Shown in pieces: positions 1 to 11,491 of a DNA stretch of 64,000 bases (position 1 is the first letter of the stretch; every line of letters starts with the position of its first letter). The stretch comes from Astrothelium macrocarpum. Taxonomy: Eukaryota; Ascomycota; Dothideomycetes; Trypetheliales; Trypetheliaceae. Position numbers and translations under genes: made by a program. The stretch is from the NCBI GenBank assembly GCA_021030915.1, contig JAGEMR010000013.1, positions 399,861 through 463,860 of the forward strand, in the 5' to 3' direction. Under the pieces are notes generated by a model. The model saw nothing but the letters and a program-made list of their open reading frames with translations, was not told where the DNA came from and did no database searches.

Positions 1-621
1 TACAAATGCATTGCATATTTCAATCAACAGGCAATCGAATACCGGTGAGTTTTCAAGATATTCGCGTGTGTTTTTCCATAACTAGATTCTGACTTTCCTC
101 ATTAGGTCATTATCTGTGGAGAGACGGATGTTAGTTTCATTTCGGTCTCTGGCAAATCCTTGTTCGATGCATGTTCCTCTGTGTCTGGAGACGCCGATAG
201 CCTTGCAGGGCATGGAAAAGAAACTAGCCTAAATCCTCCCCCAAGGTCCAATGGGACTCTCCGCACATATCACCACAACAACAGGAGGACACCCCTCAGA
301 AGAAGTACGACCTACCCTATGAGGACTGTGCCTCAATGGCACGAAATTGGAGAACCGGCATTCACCGGATCCCTGCAATCAATCCAAGATAAGGCTTCTG
401 GCCGTTCTTGCACACAATGCATGCAGCATGAACTCATCAATGCGGATATCTGCCGAGCATATCAGCATGTCGGTTACGAAAGCAGGATCTCAGAACCGCG
501 GCTACCACATCTCTGGGGGCCCATTCACTTATATATCTTCCACGTCCGCCAACCCCACTTTGGTCAAAGGTCTCGTTGCACCACAGCATAGGCCATTCTG
601 GGTATCAAGCCTCTCGCCAAG
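1..621. other. Left-edge region, possible upstream gene tail or 5' leader
   Basis: No confident gene. A good intron-like unit lies near positions 45-106: a GTGAGT donor, a TCTGAC branch-like site and a CATTAG acceptor. It could be the last intron of a gene cut by the window edge or an intron in the leader of the transporter that follows. The frames open across 160-715 show no recognisable protein and are best read as chance. Confidence 0.3.
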
Positions 622-3309
622 ATGCCCAGTATTCGACGTCCATGGCCGACGTCGCGCCGCGACACAGACAAAGTGCAGGCAAACAGCTCCTCTGCTGCAG
701 AAACCATTGAGATGACAGGCGATGTCAAACACGAGGCGACTGCAACTACCAATGCAGTTGAAGCAGACAAGGACCTCAAGGCCTTCAAGAAGCTCCACCA
801 ATGGGATTTCAATCTGGATAGCTCGAAGCGTGAAGCCATTGAGAATGCAGTCAAGTCACATGACGTCGAAGCCGAAATTCAAATTGATCAGGAACTCGAG
901 GAAAATTCACCTTATCCTGAAGTCGCATCTGCCGTTCGCAATGTGGATGAGGATGTTCCGGCGAATACCATCCGAGCCTGGGTCATTGGCCTGCTGTTTA
1001 CAATGATTGGAAGTGCATTGAACATGCTGTTCTCCCTGAGAAACCCCCAAATTACGATCACCTCTATGTGAGTATACTGTTGCATTCTATTGCTTCTTCT
1101 TGAATTAATGATATATCAGAGTCGCGCAATTGGTCTCATATCCCGTCGGCGTTGCTTGGGCGAAAGTGATGCCAACCAGGCAATTCAAGACCTTTGGAAT
1201 CACGTGGTCGCTGAACCCGGGGCCTTTCAACATGAAAGAGCACACGCTAATCACAATCATGGCGAATGTGACATTTGGCACAGGTCCAGCTTACAGCACC
1301 GATACTATACAGGCGCTCATGGGGTTCTACAAGATCGACTTCGGCTGGGGATTTAACTTGCTCTATACCCTGTCTACTCAGGTCTGTACATCTCTTCGAA
1401 AGCGTTATCAAGCTTTCTTTTCTCCAGCAAATACTGATTTGAAATCCAGATGATTGGATTTGGTCTCGCCGGGATATTCCGCCGCTTCCTCGTCTATCCT
1501 GCTGCAATGATCTGGCCCTTTGTTCTCCCAAATTGTGTTCTCTTCTACACATTGCACGGAAAAAGGACAGATATCGCAGAGACAGGAGTTTGGAACATCT
1601 CCCGTTACCGATGGTTCCTTTATGTCTTGACCGGAGCCTTCGTTTGGTACTGGTTTCCAGGCTTCATCTGGCAGGGCTTGAGCGTTTTTGCATTTGTCAC
1701 TTGGATAAGGCCAAATAGTCCAGTCATCAACCAAATTTTTGGAGGCACAACTGGGCTCTCTTTGATTCCTATCACGTTTGACTGGACCTACATAAGTGCT
1801 TATATCTATAGCCCTCTCATTCCACCTTGGCATGCCATTGCAAACACGCTCATTGGCACAGTTGTTTTTATAGTTATTTCCGCCCTTGGTATACACTACA
1901 CCGGTGCCTTCTACTCTGCCTACCTTCCCATGAGTGATTCGAACAGTTACGACAATACTGGAGCTACTTATGATGTGCATAGGATCTTGACCCCTGATTA
2001 CAAATTGGATCTTGCAAAGTACCAAAGCTACTCGCCATTGTTCCTGTCGACGACGTTTGCACTTTGCTATGGTATTAGCTTTGCAACAATTGTTGCTTTG
2101 CTCATCCACACTTTCCTGTTTCACCGTTATGAGATTTGGTATCGTGCCAAAGCTGCCCGTAATCAAGAGGATGACATCCATATGAAGCTTATGAAGAAAT
2201 ACAAAGAAGCTCCAGATTGGTGGTTTTACGTGTGGTTTCTCGCCATGTTTGCATTGGGCATGGGCGTTACTCAAGGCTACGAAACCGCACTAACGTGGTG
2301 GGCATTTATCATTGCGTTAATCATTTCTGCTGCTTGGTTCATTCCCATTGGCATGGTACAAGCCATCACAAACATTCAGATCGGCTTGAACGTTTTTACA
2401 GAGTTCGTCATTGGTTACATGCTTCCGGGCCGTCCAATTGCTATGATGTGCTTCAAGACTTTTGGATATATTACGATGTACCAAGGCCTAGCGTACAGTC
2501 AAGATCTTAAACTGGGTCATTACATGAAGGTTCCACCACGGACGTTATTCTGGGCGCAGGCAATTGCATCAATCTGGGGCTCAATTGTACAGATCTCCAC
2601 CCTTCAATGGGCTTTTGGTTCGATCAAGGACATTTGTGCTCAGGACCAATCTGGCCGCTTCAGTTGCCCTAATGGTCGCGTGTTTTTTAACGCCAGTATC
2701 ATTTGGGGTTTAATTGGTCCTCAACGTATCTTTTCCCCCGGATCCATCTATGCTAACCTGCAGTGGTGAGTGCTCCAAATAGCTTGGCCTCAGTTGTCAA
2801 GTTGCTAATTTGTCTCATAATTAGGTACTGGCTTATTGGCGCAGTGCTTCCAGTCGTTTTCTACCTCCTTGCCAAGAAGTTCCCCGGGTCTCCCGCTCGC
2901 TACCTCTCCGCTCCGGTCATGCTGGGTTCCTTAAATAATATCCCACCAGCTACGCCGCTTATCTATCTCTCCTGGGGTATCGTTGGGTTCATTTTCAACA
3001 AGGTGCTTAGAACCCGCAGACTTGGATGGTGGCTCAAGTACAACTACATTACAAGTGCAGCGCTTGACTCAGGGTTGGCTCTCAGCACGATCATCATTTT
3101 CTTTGCGCTTCTATTGCCTCAAGTTAATCCTCCGAGCTGGTGGGGAAACAATGTTGTTTCAACAACCATGGTGAGTCATCTGAGTAAACCAGCTGTCGCA
3201 ATTTTCTTGGAGAATGATGCTAACCCGACTCGACAAACAGGATAACCAGGACACTGCGGTTCAAAAGACTGTTGCGCCTGGTGAGATTTTTGGCCCTGCA
3301 CACTGGTAA
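622..3309 (+). CDS. OPT-family oligopeptide transporter
   Basis: Proton-coupled plasma-membrane importer of small peptides (OPT superfamily, small oligopeptide clade). Five exons join in phase: 622-1067, 1120-1381, 1450-2765, 2825-3170 and 3241-3309, giving 812 residues, the usual family length. The N-terminal ~110 residues are hydrophilic. Many hydrophobic segments follow, and the family signature NPGPFNMKEH sits at about residues 181-190. A conserved run LFTEFVIGYMLPGRP-like is present in exon 3 (read as VFTEFVIGYMLPGRP). Introns are 52-70 bases with clean GT/AG ends. The start has CAAG before ATG and is the first in-frame ATG of the exon. Substrate cannot be told from sequence; members carry tetra/pentapeptides or glutathione. 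Confidence 0.93.
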
Positions 3310-3623
3310 AGTGGAAAAGTTATGATTGGTAATGAGAGGGTCTTCGTCTTCTATATAACGGCCGTCTGTCATTTTACGAAGCAATAGACAGCATCTATTA
3401 ATAGCACTTATCCATTTCTTCTAACATTAAGCATATCTCTATCAGTTGTACCAAATTTTTGGGACAAAGCGTATTGCGCACATCCCTAGTTCCGTACATG
3501 ACACGGCTCGCTGCCATCCCGACACGCTGGGAATTGGTGATCAATCTAGGAAGTATTGTCCACTATCAATGAAGGACTGTTTCAAGCATGTCTATCTACG
3601 CAGTAGCTAACCCATCTTGCCGG
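3310..3623. other. Convergent intergenic region
   Basis: Shared 3' flank between the transporter and the GST gene on the opposite strand. Nothing coding recognised. Confidence 0.6.
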
Positions 3624-4313
3624 TTAGTGACCCTTGAAAGCACGCTCCATCACAGTCTTCACTATATCTCGCGAAGTCAAGCGATCCATCCAGTCCTTCA
3701 CATGCGTAAACTTATCTTGGTCGAACTCATCTTTCCCAAGTAGCGCACTGATAGCTTGTTGCCACGGGACGAAGGAAAGATCAGCATAGGACAACTTGTT
3801 AGCTACAAGCCATGGTCCGTCGCCGTTCCCACTGCTACCATATTTCTGTTTCTGCTCAGCCAGATGTTCATCCAACACACCGCACAGCCGATGAATCTCG
3901 CCAATGTATCGCTCAAGCGCGCTGGGCACCTTTTCTGGATGGTACTTTTTGAACCAAGCCGCCTGGCCGAAATACGGACCCTGTCCTGTCGTCTGAAGAA
4001 AAAGCCATTGTTTCGCAAGATACGATTCGTTTGTCCCTGGTGCAAAACTCAATTTATGGTCTGTGTCGTACCGCTCGATCAGATACTCGACGATAGCGCC
4101 AGACTCCCACAGAGTGAGGCCTGTGTTGGGGTCTTGGATGGAGGGGAGACGACCATTGGGGTTGATGGCGAGATATTCAGGCTTCTTCACGTCGGAAATG
4201 GGATAGGCGACGATCTCGTGCGGAAGTCCGAGTTCTTGTGCAATGATGGCAACCTTGGGTGGGTTTGGACCGCCTTGGCCCCAAATTTTGATTGGTTTGA
4301 TCTGTGTTGACAT
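3624..4313 (-). CDS. Glutathione S-transferase, Ure2p/GstA-like
   Basis: Cytosolic GST of 229 residues in one exon, the usual size. The thioredoxin-like N-terminal domain has the cis-proline region NPNGRLP at 51-57 and the glutathione-contacting ES pair at 70-71, followed by the GAIVEYLIERY helix. The all-alpha C-terminal domain (about 90-225) includes a WLF...GQGPYFGQ run typical of fungal Ure2-like GSTs and a LSYADLSFVPW segment matching the conserved 'ADL' helix cap. Expected role is conjugation or peroxide detoxification. It is divergently placed with a Zn2Cys6 regulator, so the two may be co-controlled (inference). Confidence 0.93.
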   Translation of the reverse strand: MSTQIKPIKIWGQGGPNPPKVAIIAQELGLPHEIVAYPISDVKKPEYLAINPNGRLPSIQDPNTGLTLWESGAIVEYLIERYDTDHKLSFAPGTNESYLAKQWLFLQTTGQGPYFGQAAWFKKYHPEKVPSALERYIGEIHRLCGVLDEHLAEQKQKYGSSGNGDGPWLVANKLSYADLSFVPWQQAISALLGKDEFDQDKFTHVKDWMDRLTSRDIVKTVMERAFKGH

Positions 4314-4940
4314 GCTTTTTACTTGTGCGCTCCGAGTGAGTGTGGGGCGTGGGAAAATTCAATGAACTTGTACAGAATGCTCGATGATGATGCTAAAAGA
4401 GATGGGAACTTAGGTGAGGAGACTGACAACTAACAAGGCGAATGAATTGATTCCGTTGGTCTTTAAATATCTCTGCAATATTGTATATCATCCTTCTAAT
4501 TATGACTTGGCTTGGCATTTACGAAACAAATCGTCGCCGAAGGTTTACGGCAAAGGAATTGGCCATTTGCGATCAGTAATCATGCATAGCAAATCCATTC
4601 TCGTACGGTTTCGCCTACAAGAGATTAGTCGCTCCCGTTGTTTATGCGAAGTAGGTTCAGATCATAGATCGAAACATTCTCTCGCAGGGTTTCTCCCAAA
4701 AAGGCTAGGCTTGTTGACTGCCGAATGCCGCTGACAAACCTCGGACTTCAGACGGCGCCGTGATCTCTGCATGCTCTCCGAATCATTTCGCGACTAAGGC
4801 TGTATTGGGAAAATTCCCTCTAAGATATTGAAGTTTGATACTGTGCCTCAAGTGCCAGCATGCATGATTCGGACCAAAGCCGGATGATATCACTTCACAT
4901 TCCCTGAAAATCTTATCCTAAACAAACCACGGCAAAAGTT
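4314..4940. promoter_or_regulatory. Divergent promoter region, GST and Zn2Cys6 regulator
   Basis: 627-base head-to-head intergenic region between the GST start and the regulator start. No operator can be named. Local regulation of the GST by the neighbouring regulator is a hypothesis only. Confidence 0.4.
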
Positions 4941-6508
4941 ATGCCGTTCCCGAGCGCAGCATGCCAGACATGTAAAATTCGGCGGATCAAGGTAAGTAAC
5001 TCAATCGCCGAACTCAATCGCCGTTTACTTTGGAATAGCCCATAGCTGAACCGGTAACTTAGTGTGACGAGACCAAACCAACGTGCCTTCGATGCCAAAA
5101 GTCGCGGCGCATCTGCCTCGAGGCGAGCGCCGTCGGAGATGCTAACTTCTCTATTCACATCGAGAATTCATATGCCAGCGGGAAGACTAAGCGGCCAAGA
5201 GGGCCTCGCTCAAATCTGGCCGTGCTGCGTCTTGATTTTGATCTGCAAACACGAGCTCTTGGATACTATCTCAATTATCATTTACAAACATTATCAAACG
5301 TGCCGAACCTTGCAAATGGCCTCCCCGAGTGCGTATCTCAGTGGAAACTTTCTGGGCACACCTGTCCTATGGTTGATCTTGCCATATCTGCTATGGCTCT
5401 TGCAATCTTTGGACGGGTCCAAAACAATCCACCAGCGATCCAAGAAGCTTCATCAAGATATTGTAACCTTTTGAGGGTTGCCCAGGAGCAAATCATCCGA
5501 CTCGGAGCTCACACACCAGATGAAAAAGAAATTGACGCCTGCTTGCTGACTGTCTTTTTGATGGGTCGTTATGAGGGCGCAGTTCAGCATCCTGGTGATC
5601 TCAAGTCGAAGGAATCATTTGCGACGCTGAAGAGCTGGTCTCATCATGATGGTGCCATAGCCATCCTGAAGATTTGGCACGATTACGTGAGCAGCAATAA
5701 CCCTGCATCATTCATCGTCAAGCATACTAGAAGAGGATTGATCAAATCCTCTATTCTCCGAAGTCTTCGATTGCCGGCATGGATGCGCGATGGTGCTCGT
5801 TTCAACGAGCGAGATCTAGAGCTTGATTACGACCGCATTGTCGTCCGTGTAGTCGATCTACATCATGCGTCGATGAATCTTCATGCGAAAGATGATGTGC
5901 AGATCGCAAACATGGAAGCGCTGAATAATGAGGCACTGGATATTGACCAGGCCCTACAAAGCTGGTCAACTCACATTCCCAGGATATGCTCTCCCAAGCT
6001 ACATATTACTGAATCTAGTGCCTGGCCTAAGATCCATTTTTACTCTCCAATGGTCTACAGTTATCCAAGGTCTCAATTTGCTGGCGCCTGGGCACAACGG
6101 TTTTCTACGGATATGCTTATTAATAGCTCACGGCTAAGGATCCTGAATGTCGTTTGCCAGAATCCTTTAATCGAATCAAGTTACAAACCACAGCGGTTAG
6201 ACTGCTTCGCTCAAATAAGTCTAACAGCGAGAAATCTGGCGGCAACAGTGCCCTTTTGCCTTGAAAGGTTCAAGGTGGACAGCACTGGCCAATCCGACCG
6301 CCAAGTTTCAATCACTCTCAATAAAGATGAGAAGGTCCGGCCGAGTTTAGCCAGCTTGGCGATATGGCCACTCACCGTTGCTGCAAGCCTGGACGGGATG
6401 GAACCCAGTCAACAACAATGGTTCAAATCCGAGCTTAGCAGGATTGGAAGAATAGTAGGCGACGGTATTCTTGAAAGTGCTGAGACCAATCAATGGATCA
6501 CTCTTTGA
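4941..6508 (+). CDS. Zn(II)2Cys6 fungal transcription factor
   Basis: DNA-binding regulator of the Gal4-type zinc binuclear cluster family. A small first exon (4941-4991) is joined in phase 0 to a long second exon (5063-6508), giving 498 residues. The splice falls inside the zinc cluster. The spliced reading gives Cys spacing C-x2-C-x6-C-x6-C-x2-C-x6-C within the first ~37 residues, with basic residues between the second and third Cys. This fixes both the start and the intron, because neither exon alone shows the motif. The rest is a largely helical middle region as in fungal-specific transcription factor domains, with no other motif that I can name. It lies between a divergent GST gene and a downstream short-chain dehydrogenase, which may be its targets. 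Confidence 0.88.
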
Positions 6509-7132
6509 GCAAAGGTCACGGCGTTATCATTCGGATGACGTATCCAGCAGCTTATGAAATCTCGCGAGGCTTTTAAACAGACCTGAAAATAGCAACCAGG
6601 GAAAATTGCGTAGCCGGTCGAATTAATCGACAACGACATCCCAATCCATGGATTAGTCGGCATCCTGCACCTGCAGCCTCTTCGTCGTGATTGGACTGTT
6701 AGCGTTTCTCTCGGCGCGAGATATTAAAAAGTGGATCGGCACGGTCGGTGATTTGCATCCCGATAGTTTCGCAGAGTTTCTCCAGAAATGGACTAGCTCC
6801 TTCTCTTTTTGAACCACCAAAATGACTTGACGATGCGAAAACCACCTGTCTGCTCATCATTCCAACGTAGCGTTCAGCCGGCGAAAGGCTTAAAGCCGAA
6901 AATTTCGTATATACGAGTGGCACAGCCTTGACGTAAAGACAAATTCCAGCCTTCCTCCAAGAGAACTGATGTGACTCTAATAAGTTCACCCGCTCCTCGC
7001 CAAAGGCGGATCTCAGGCTGTCTATAAATGCGAGAAACTCGTCCTATGAACATGTGGATCGCAAACCCTCTAAACATTCTCAGAAAGACTACTGAAGGTT
7101 TCATGACCGCGATTTTCTAGAATATTGACAAA
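6509..7132. other. Intergenic region upstream of the dehydrogenase
   Basis: 624 bases. Frames on the minus strand (about 6699-7104) have no family resemblance. Nothing else recognised. Confidence 0.5.
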
Positions 7133-7948
7133 ATGTCCTCAACAATCGTACTTATTACTGGTAACAATATTACCGAAACTTTTCATCGATTGGTCATACT
7201 TCTAACAGATCGCGTAGGAGCCAATTCTGGAATAGGATATGCATCGGCACAGGTGATAGCGGGCGCATCGGAGGATTTCCACGTCATTATGGCTGGTCGT
7301 TCTCTGGACAAAGTAAACAACGCAATGTCAGAAATCCAAGCAACTGGAATCAAAGGCTCCCTATCGACCGTTCAACTAGATGTCACGGACGACACGTCCA
7401 TTCAAGAAGCCGTCACTACGGTCCAGGAAAAATACGGACGACTCGATGCCTTGATCAACAATGCAGGTGTCGCCGATATAGGACCGGATCTTAGGACTCG
7501 CTTGCAAAAGACTTTTGAGGTCAATGTCATTGGAGCCGCCTTGGTAGCTCAGGCCTTTCGACCGCTGTTACTGAATTCTCAAAACCCGTACTCCATCTAC
7601 GTCAGCAGTGGTTCTGGCTCCATCACCAGAGCTTCCGAAGCCAAGCCAGGTCCATCGCCCGCTCAGCGCCTCATAAGTAATGAGTCATACCCAGCGAGCA
7701 AGGCTGCCATCAACATGATTGCGGTCAAAGAAGCCATGAATTTTGGCCCGCAGGGCTTGAAAGTCTTCATCACATGTCCGGGCTTTGTTGTGTCCAATCT
7801 TCGTGGCACAAGCGAGGAACAGAGGACGGGTTGGGGAGGTGCTGGAGATCCGGCGGTCTCTGGAAAGCTCATGTTGAGCATCCTTCAGGGCGAGCGGGAC
7901 GCGGATGTGGGCAAAAATGTTCACAAGGATGGTGTCTATCCTTGGTGA
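7133..7948 (+). CDS. Short-chain dehydrogenase/reductase
   Basis: NAD(P)-dependent oxidoreductase of the classical SDR family. A 57-base intron (7161-7217) must be removed: splicing restores the cofactor loop TGANSGIG at 9-16, whereas the unspliced frame is interrupted by 19 extra residues. The mature product is 252 residues. It shows the NNAG motif at 90-93, a serine-rich catalytic strand near 139-144 and the YxxxK pair as YPASK at 167-171. The C-terminal PGFV motif after strand 6 is also present. Substrate is unknown; similar fungal enzymes reduce carbonyls such as secondary metabolites or xenobiotics. The neighbouring GST and regulator suggest a stress or detoxification setting (inference). 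Confidence 0.92.
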   Translation: MSSTIVLITGNNITETFHRLVILLTDRVGANSGIGYASAQVIAGASEDFHVIMAGRSLDKVNNAMSEIQATGIKGSLSTVQLDVTDDTSIQEAVTTVQEKYGRLDALINNAGVADIGPDLRTRLQKTFEVNVIGAALVAQAFRPLLLNSQNPYSIYVSSGSGSITRASEAKPGPSPAQRLISNESYPASKAAINMIAVKEAMNFGPQGLKVFITCPGFVVSNLRGTSEEQRTGWGGAGDPAVSGKLMLSILQGERDADVGKNVHKDGVYPW

Positions 7949-8089
7949 ACACAACTTTGAAGTAGTGTTGATTGTTAGAACCTGCTCACAGTTGTGGAGC
8001 ATTTTAATTTGATATCTGATATTAAAATAGCACCCACATTAAACGTGTAACCAGTACATGTCAACATCGGAGAGGCGCCCCTCATGTGT

Positions 8090-8818
8090 TTATGATGCGT
8101 TGTGTCTTGTAATTGAATGAGCTCTAGGCACCTCTTTCCCCGCTTCTTGAAACATCCCACGTTCGATTGCCTCTTTCAACAGTCTTTCATCCGAAATATC
8201 TTGATCCAATGTAGCATATCTCTCCGTGTATGTTCTCACGTTTTCTGTATACTGATCTGGGTTTTGGACATGCAGCATAGCAATTTCGGGAACTAGAGGC
8301 TCTTCTAAAGACGGGTCATTCAGCAACGCACAGATTTGTAGTACAATGCTCCTTAAGCACTGAATTGTGCTCCAGCCGTCTCCCAACATATCTGCACAGA
8401 ACTTGCCCCTGGAGTCAATGTTTGGATGGTAAGTCTTGGTAAGCATTCGGATGATTGGCGGGCTTATAGGATAGTCACTTGAGAATAGAAATAGTAAGTG
8501 AAAGAAACCCTTTTCAAATGGACTGCCGGAGGGTCCCTCAAAAGTGGCTCGAGCAAGATCTAAGCGGTTCTCCACAAATGCCGCGGTCCAAGGCTGTTCA
8601 TCTTCGTCTAAAATTTCTCTGAAAATGCGTTTGGTGGTCGTAGTCCAAACATTGTTACGACGATTTTTAGACAGCTCGTGTCTCTCTCGGACTACCGATA
8701 ACTTCTCTTCGTCCGCCTGTCGTATTTGTCCCAAATGGGTTCCCCAGGTCAGATCATCTTCGCCGAATTTCAGAGGCATGTGATGTTGCTCAGGCTCTCT
8801 TTGGAGCACGTCTCCCAT
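8090..8818 (-). CDS. Ubiquitin-conjugating enzyme E2-like protein
   Basis: UBC-fold protein of 242 residues in one exon. A basic N-terminal extension of about 60 residues precedes the core. The HPN motif is at 131-133 and the expected active-site cysteine is at 141 in a FCADMLGDGWS context, with the conserved tryptophan eight residues later. The segment LLNDPSLEEPLVPEIA is the usual helix-2 region after the active site. It would accept ubiquitin or a ubiquitin-like protein from E1 as a thioester. The Cys neighbourhood differs from the common ICLDIL form, so the subfamily is not assigned. Confidence 0.87.
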   Translation of the reverse strand: MGDVLQREPEQHHMPLKFGEDDLTWGTHLGQIRQADEEKLSVVRERHELSKNRRNNVWTTTTKRIFREILDEDEQPWTAAFVENRLDLARATFEGPSGSPFEKGFFHLLFLFSSDYPISPPIIRMLTKTYHPNIDSRGKFCADMLGDGWSTIQCLRSIVLQICALLNDPSLEEPLVPEIAMLHVQNPDQYTENVRTYTERYATLDQDISDERLLKEAIERGMFQEAGKEVPRAHSITRHNAS

Positions 8819-9782
8819 GATGCGAGCAGTTTGGTCATCAGCCCCTTAACACATTGGTAGCAAAAGCGCTTGTAAATCAGGTATGAAAAAGATGGTCAAT
8901 GTAGGAGTCTGATTTTCGATTGGCATGGCTTCGACTTCGGAAATTCCCGATAAACTGGAAGGACTCAAGAATAATGTTGAAGCAGAAGTGAGTGTAGGGA
9001 AAGACACTCAGCCTGCCGAGAGATGCCTAAAACTCAGCCTTGTCACGTGAATCGATTGTCTGCGCGCGCAGAAGAGGACTGGATCTATTACGAAGGAGTC
9101 AAGAAACTTACGGAAACAATGGGCTTTCAGACAGAAATTCCATCTGTCTTGGTGGGGAGGGCTCCTCGTAACCATTCAGCCCAGTGTCATTTGGATGGGA
9201 TAAGATGACTAGGTGCGCAAGAACGCACCGTCGCCTGTCTTCAACGACTACATTATAACTATGTGATTACACCGGGCAGCCTAGTGTAGTTGTTTCTGCT
9301 CACCCAAATAAGGCGAACGGCCATAATGTGACGTCTATCATACAAAGATGGAGACTCCTTGGCAGTCTCTATTTCTAACGGTCTGGAGTAGCTTCAGACA
9401 GCGACTGAGTATCCATGCTGTCTACATGAGACGATTGCAGTGCTCTGACAGGTAGCGCCTGAATTGACAGTGGTCTCACCTAATGCAACAAAAGATGCCA
9501 TGGGCAGTTAAAAGCCTAATTTGCCGTATAAAGGTTGGGGAGACCCTCAACAAAAAAAACAGAGAAATAGGTCACATAGGTTTTACTGGCCATTTTTGCT
9601 AATGTTTCGCAGAGTTTGATCGCCAAATTGTGCTGAGGGTCTCCCGAATGTATCCACGGCATGAATAGACTTTAGGACAACTTCACTCGTAGCATTGGTC
9701 AGCAGCTTGATCATGGCCTACAAGATCGTACCAATATCTCTCTCTAGACTGCACTATCTGACAATCCTTTTCATAGCGGAGC
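8819..9782. other. Gene-free region
   Basis: 964 bases between two minus-strand genes; it must hold the E2 promoter and the DUF7924 3' flank. Short frames near 9023-9208 show no homology. An A-tract lies near 9551. Confidence 0.5.
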
Positions 9783-11491
9783 TTATGATCTTGCCGCCCA
9801 AGTGAGAGTTCCGTCGGCATTTCGATGAAAGTAACGTCCTATCGTCTCATCCCACTCCCAATCCAGGTCACCTGCACGGTTGCCCTGAGATTGCGTGCTT
9901 TTGGAAGATTTAGACCTTTTACCACTGGAGGTTGCAGATGCGGAAGCGCCAGGAGATGGACGGGTCTTCGCTGTTTGGGAGGCCCTCAGCCTCCTTTCTT
10001 CCAGAAGGCTGTCCACAGATTTTTGAATTGCTTTAAGCCGTTCGTTGGCGCCCCAATCGATGATATTCCGGACGTACTTGCGAAATAGCAGATAGGGTTC
10101 AGGGTCACGGAGCGCGAAAGCTTTGACCATCTGCATGTAGTAGTCGAGGTCGTCCTGCTTCCAAGAGATATAAAGGCTTGCCTCTCTGCCATTCATGGCG
10201 ATGCTAAACGCGGCACTGTCGATCTGTCGGACCTTGTCGCTCTTGCATTGCTTCAGTTGACGGTTAAGCTTTTCGGCAATGTTGACACAAGACGCTGAGC
10301 CGCCGAGACACTGGTTATCAGCCACCCATAGGCTTCCAGGACTGCTTGGGCCATCGCCTTTGAACTCGATGACAAAGAATGGATACACAAGGTTCTGCTT
10401 ATTGGCTACCATTTCATCCCCTATGGATAGAAGGTGATTTATTGCACTAAATTGATATCCATAAAGCATATCAGGTGTCGGATTGACAACTTTTAGCGGA
10501 GACCCTGTGTTAGGAACAGTGTGACTGGCCATTGGGAGCCTATCGTCGCGTCTCATGCTATCCGGTAAATCGCCTTCCGTAAAAATTTGAGAACCAAAAT
10601 ATTTCTCTACTTGAGACTCTGCGGCGCCTCTCGAAAGGTCGTGTAGACGTTTATCGCGGAAGACTTGATCTGACGATGGACCTGGTGAATCGCGGTCCTG
10701 CTGAACGCGACCTATAAGAGAAGAAATATCATCTGGGAACGGCTCATATGGATAGCGCATGTAGATGTTGTTCTGGGCCAAGTTCCTCTCCCGATACAAG
10801 GGATCTTCGATAAAACTTTTCGTAGACGACCGGCGACTGGCGTCAGAAGGGGCAACCGATTCGGTACCAGCTCGGTTCGAACGAGATGCGGCAGAAGCAG
10901 GAGTTGGTGGTACTTGGAATCCCTCTGCATCCTTTATATAGCTCATTTCTGGTATTGATCTCGTGAGCTGTCTCGAGATAGGACTGTTCTCAGTATAGTG
11001 GAGATAGCTATCCGACCTGCAACGGTCCTTTCGATCTGATCCGACAGACTCAAGCCACTCGGAAACAAAGCTATGGACAGACTCAGGACTGTGATCAGGA
11101 GAGACCGGATCGACAAAATTTTTCAGAAACGAGGCGTATGGATGCTGGAGACACCTAGGCTTCGGCTGTAGTAGATTGTTCTGTTTACATTCAGCTATCA
11201 GCGATTGATACATATGAGCTAATATCGTTGTACTTGACGGACCTGCTCCGTTTCTCTACAATAAGTTCCTGACTGGGGGGTTTTCGTCTGTTTCGAACAC
11301 ACTCTCTTCGATGGCAACGGATCGATCTCGTACTCCAGTTTCCTTTTCGTGGATTGGACGTGCGACTCGTTTCGAGACAAATTTCTCTCTGTACCCGTAT
11401 TTGCGACAGCCTCCAACAGCTTTTCTTGCAAGGCCTTTGATAGCTTCACGGGAGAAGGGCGCGATCGCGGCTTGGAAACTCTGCCGTTCAT
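9783..11491 (-). CDS. DUF7924-like protein, possible PD-(D/E)XK fold
   Basis: Two exons: 11243-11491 and 9783-11180. Removing the 62-base intron joins them in phase 0 to give 548 residues and removes an in-frame stop of the unspliced reading. The N-terminal third is basic and Ser/Pro-rich. The C-terminal half carries a conserved-looking core with YPFFVIEFKGDG at roughly 330-341, followed by NQCLGGSASC and a helical region ending in KYVRNIIDWG. The hydrophobic-E-x-K pattern plus an upstream Asp resembles the catalytic strand of PD-(D/E)XK nuclease-like folds, and this layout recalls fungal DUF7924 proteins. A nuclease activity is not established. The last ~90 residues are low-complexity with a terminal DWEWDETIGRYFH segment. 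Confidence 0.72.

Noticed and set aside
1408..2274. 288-codon minus-strand frame inside the transporter
   Set aside because: Lies wholly within a conserved OPT exon and has no recognisable product.
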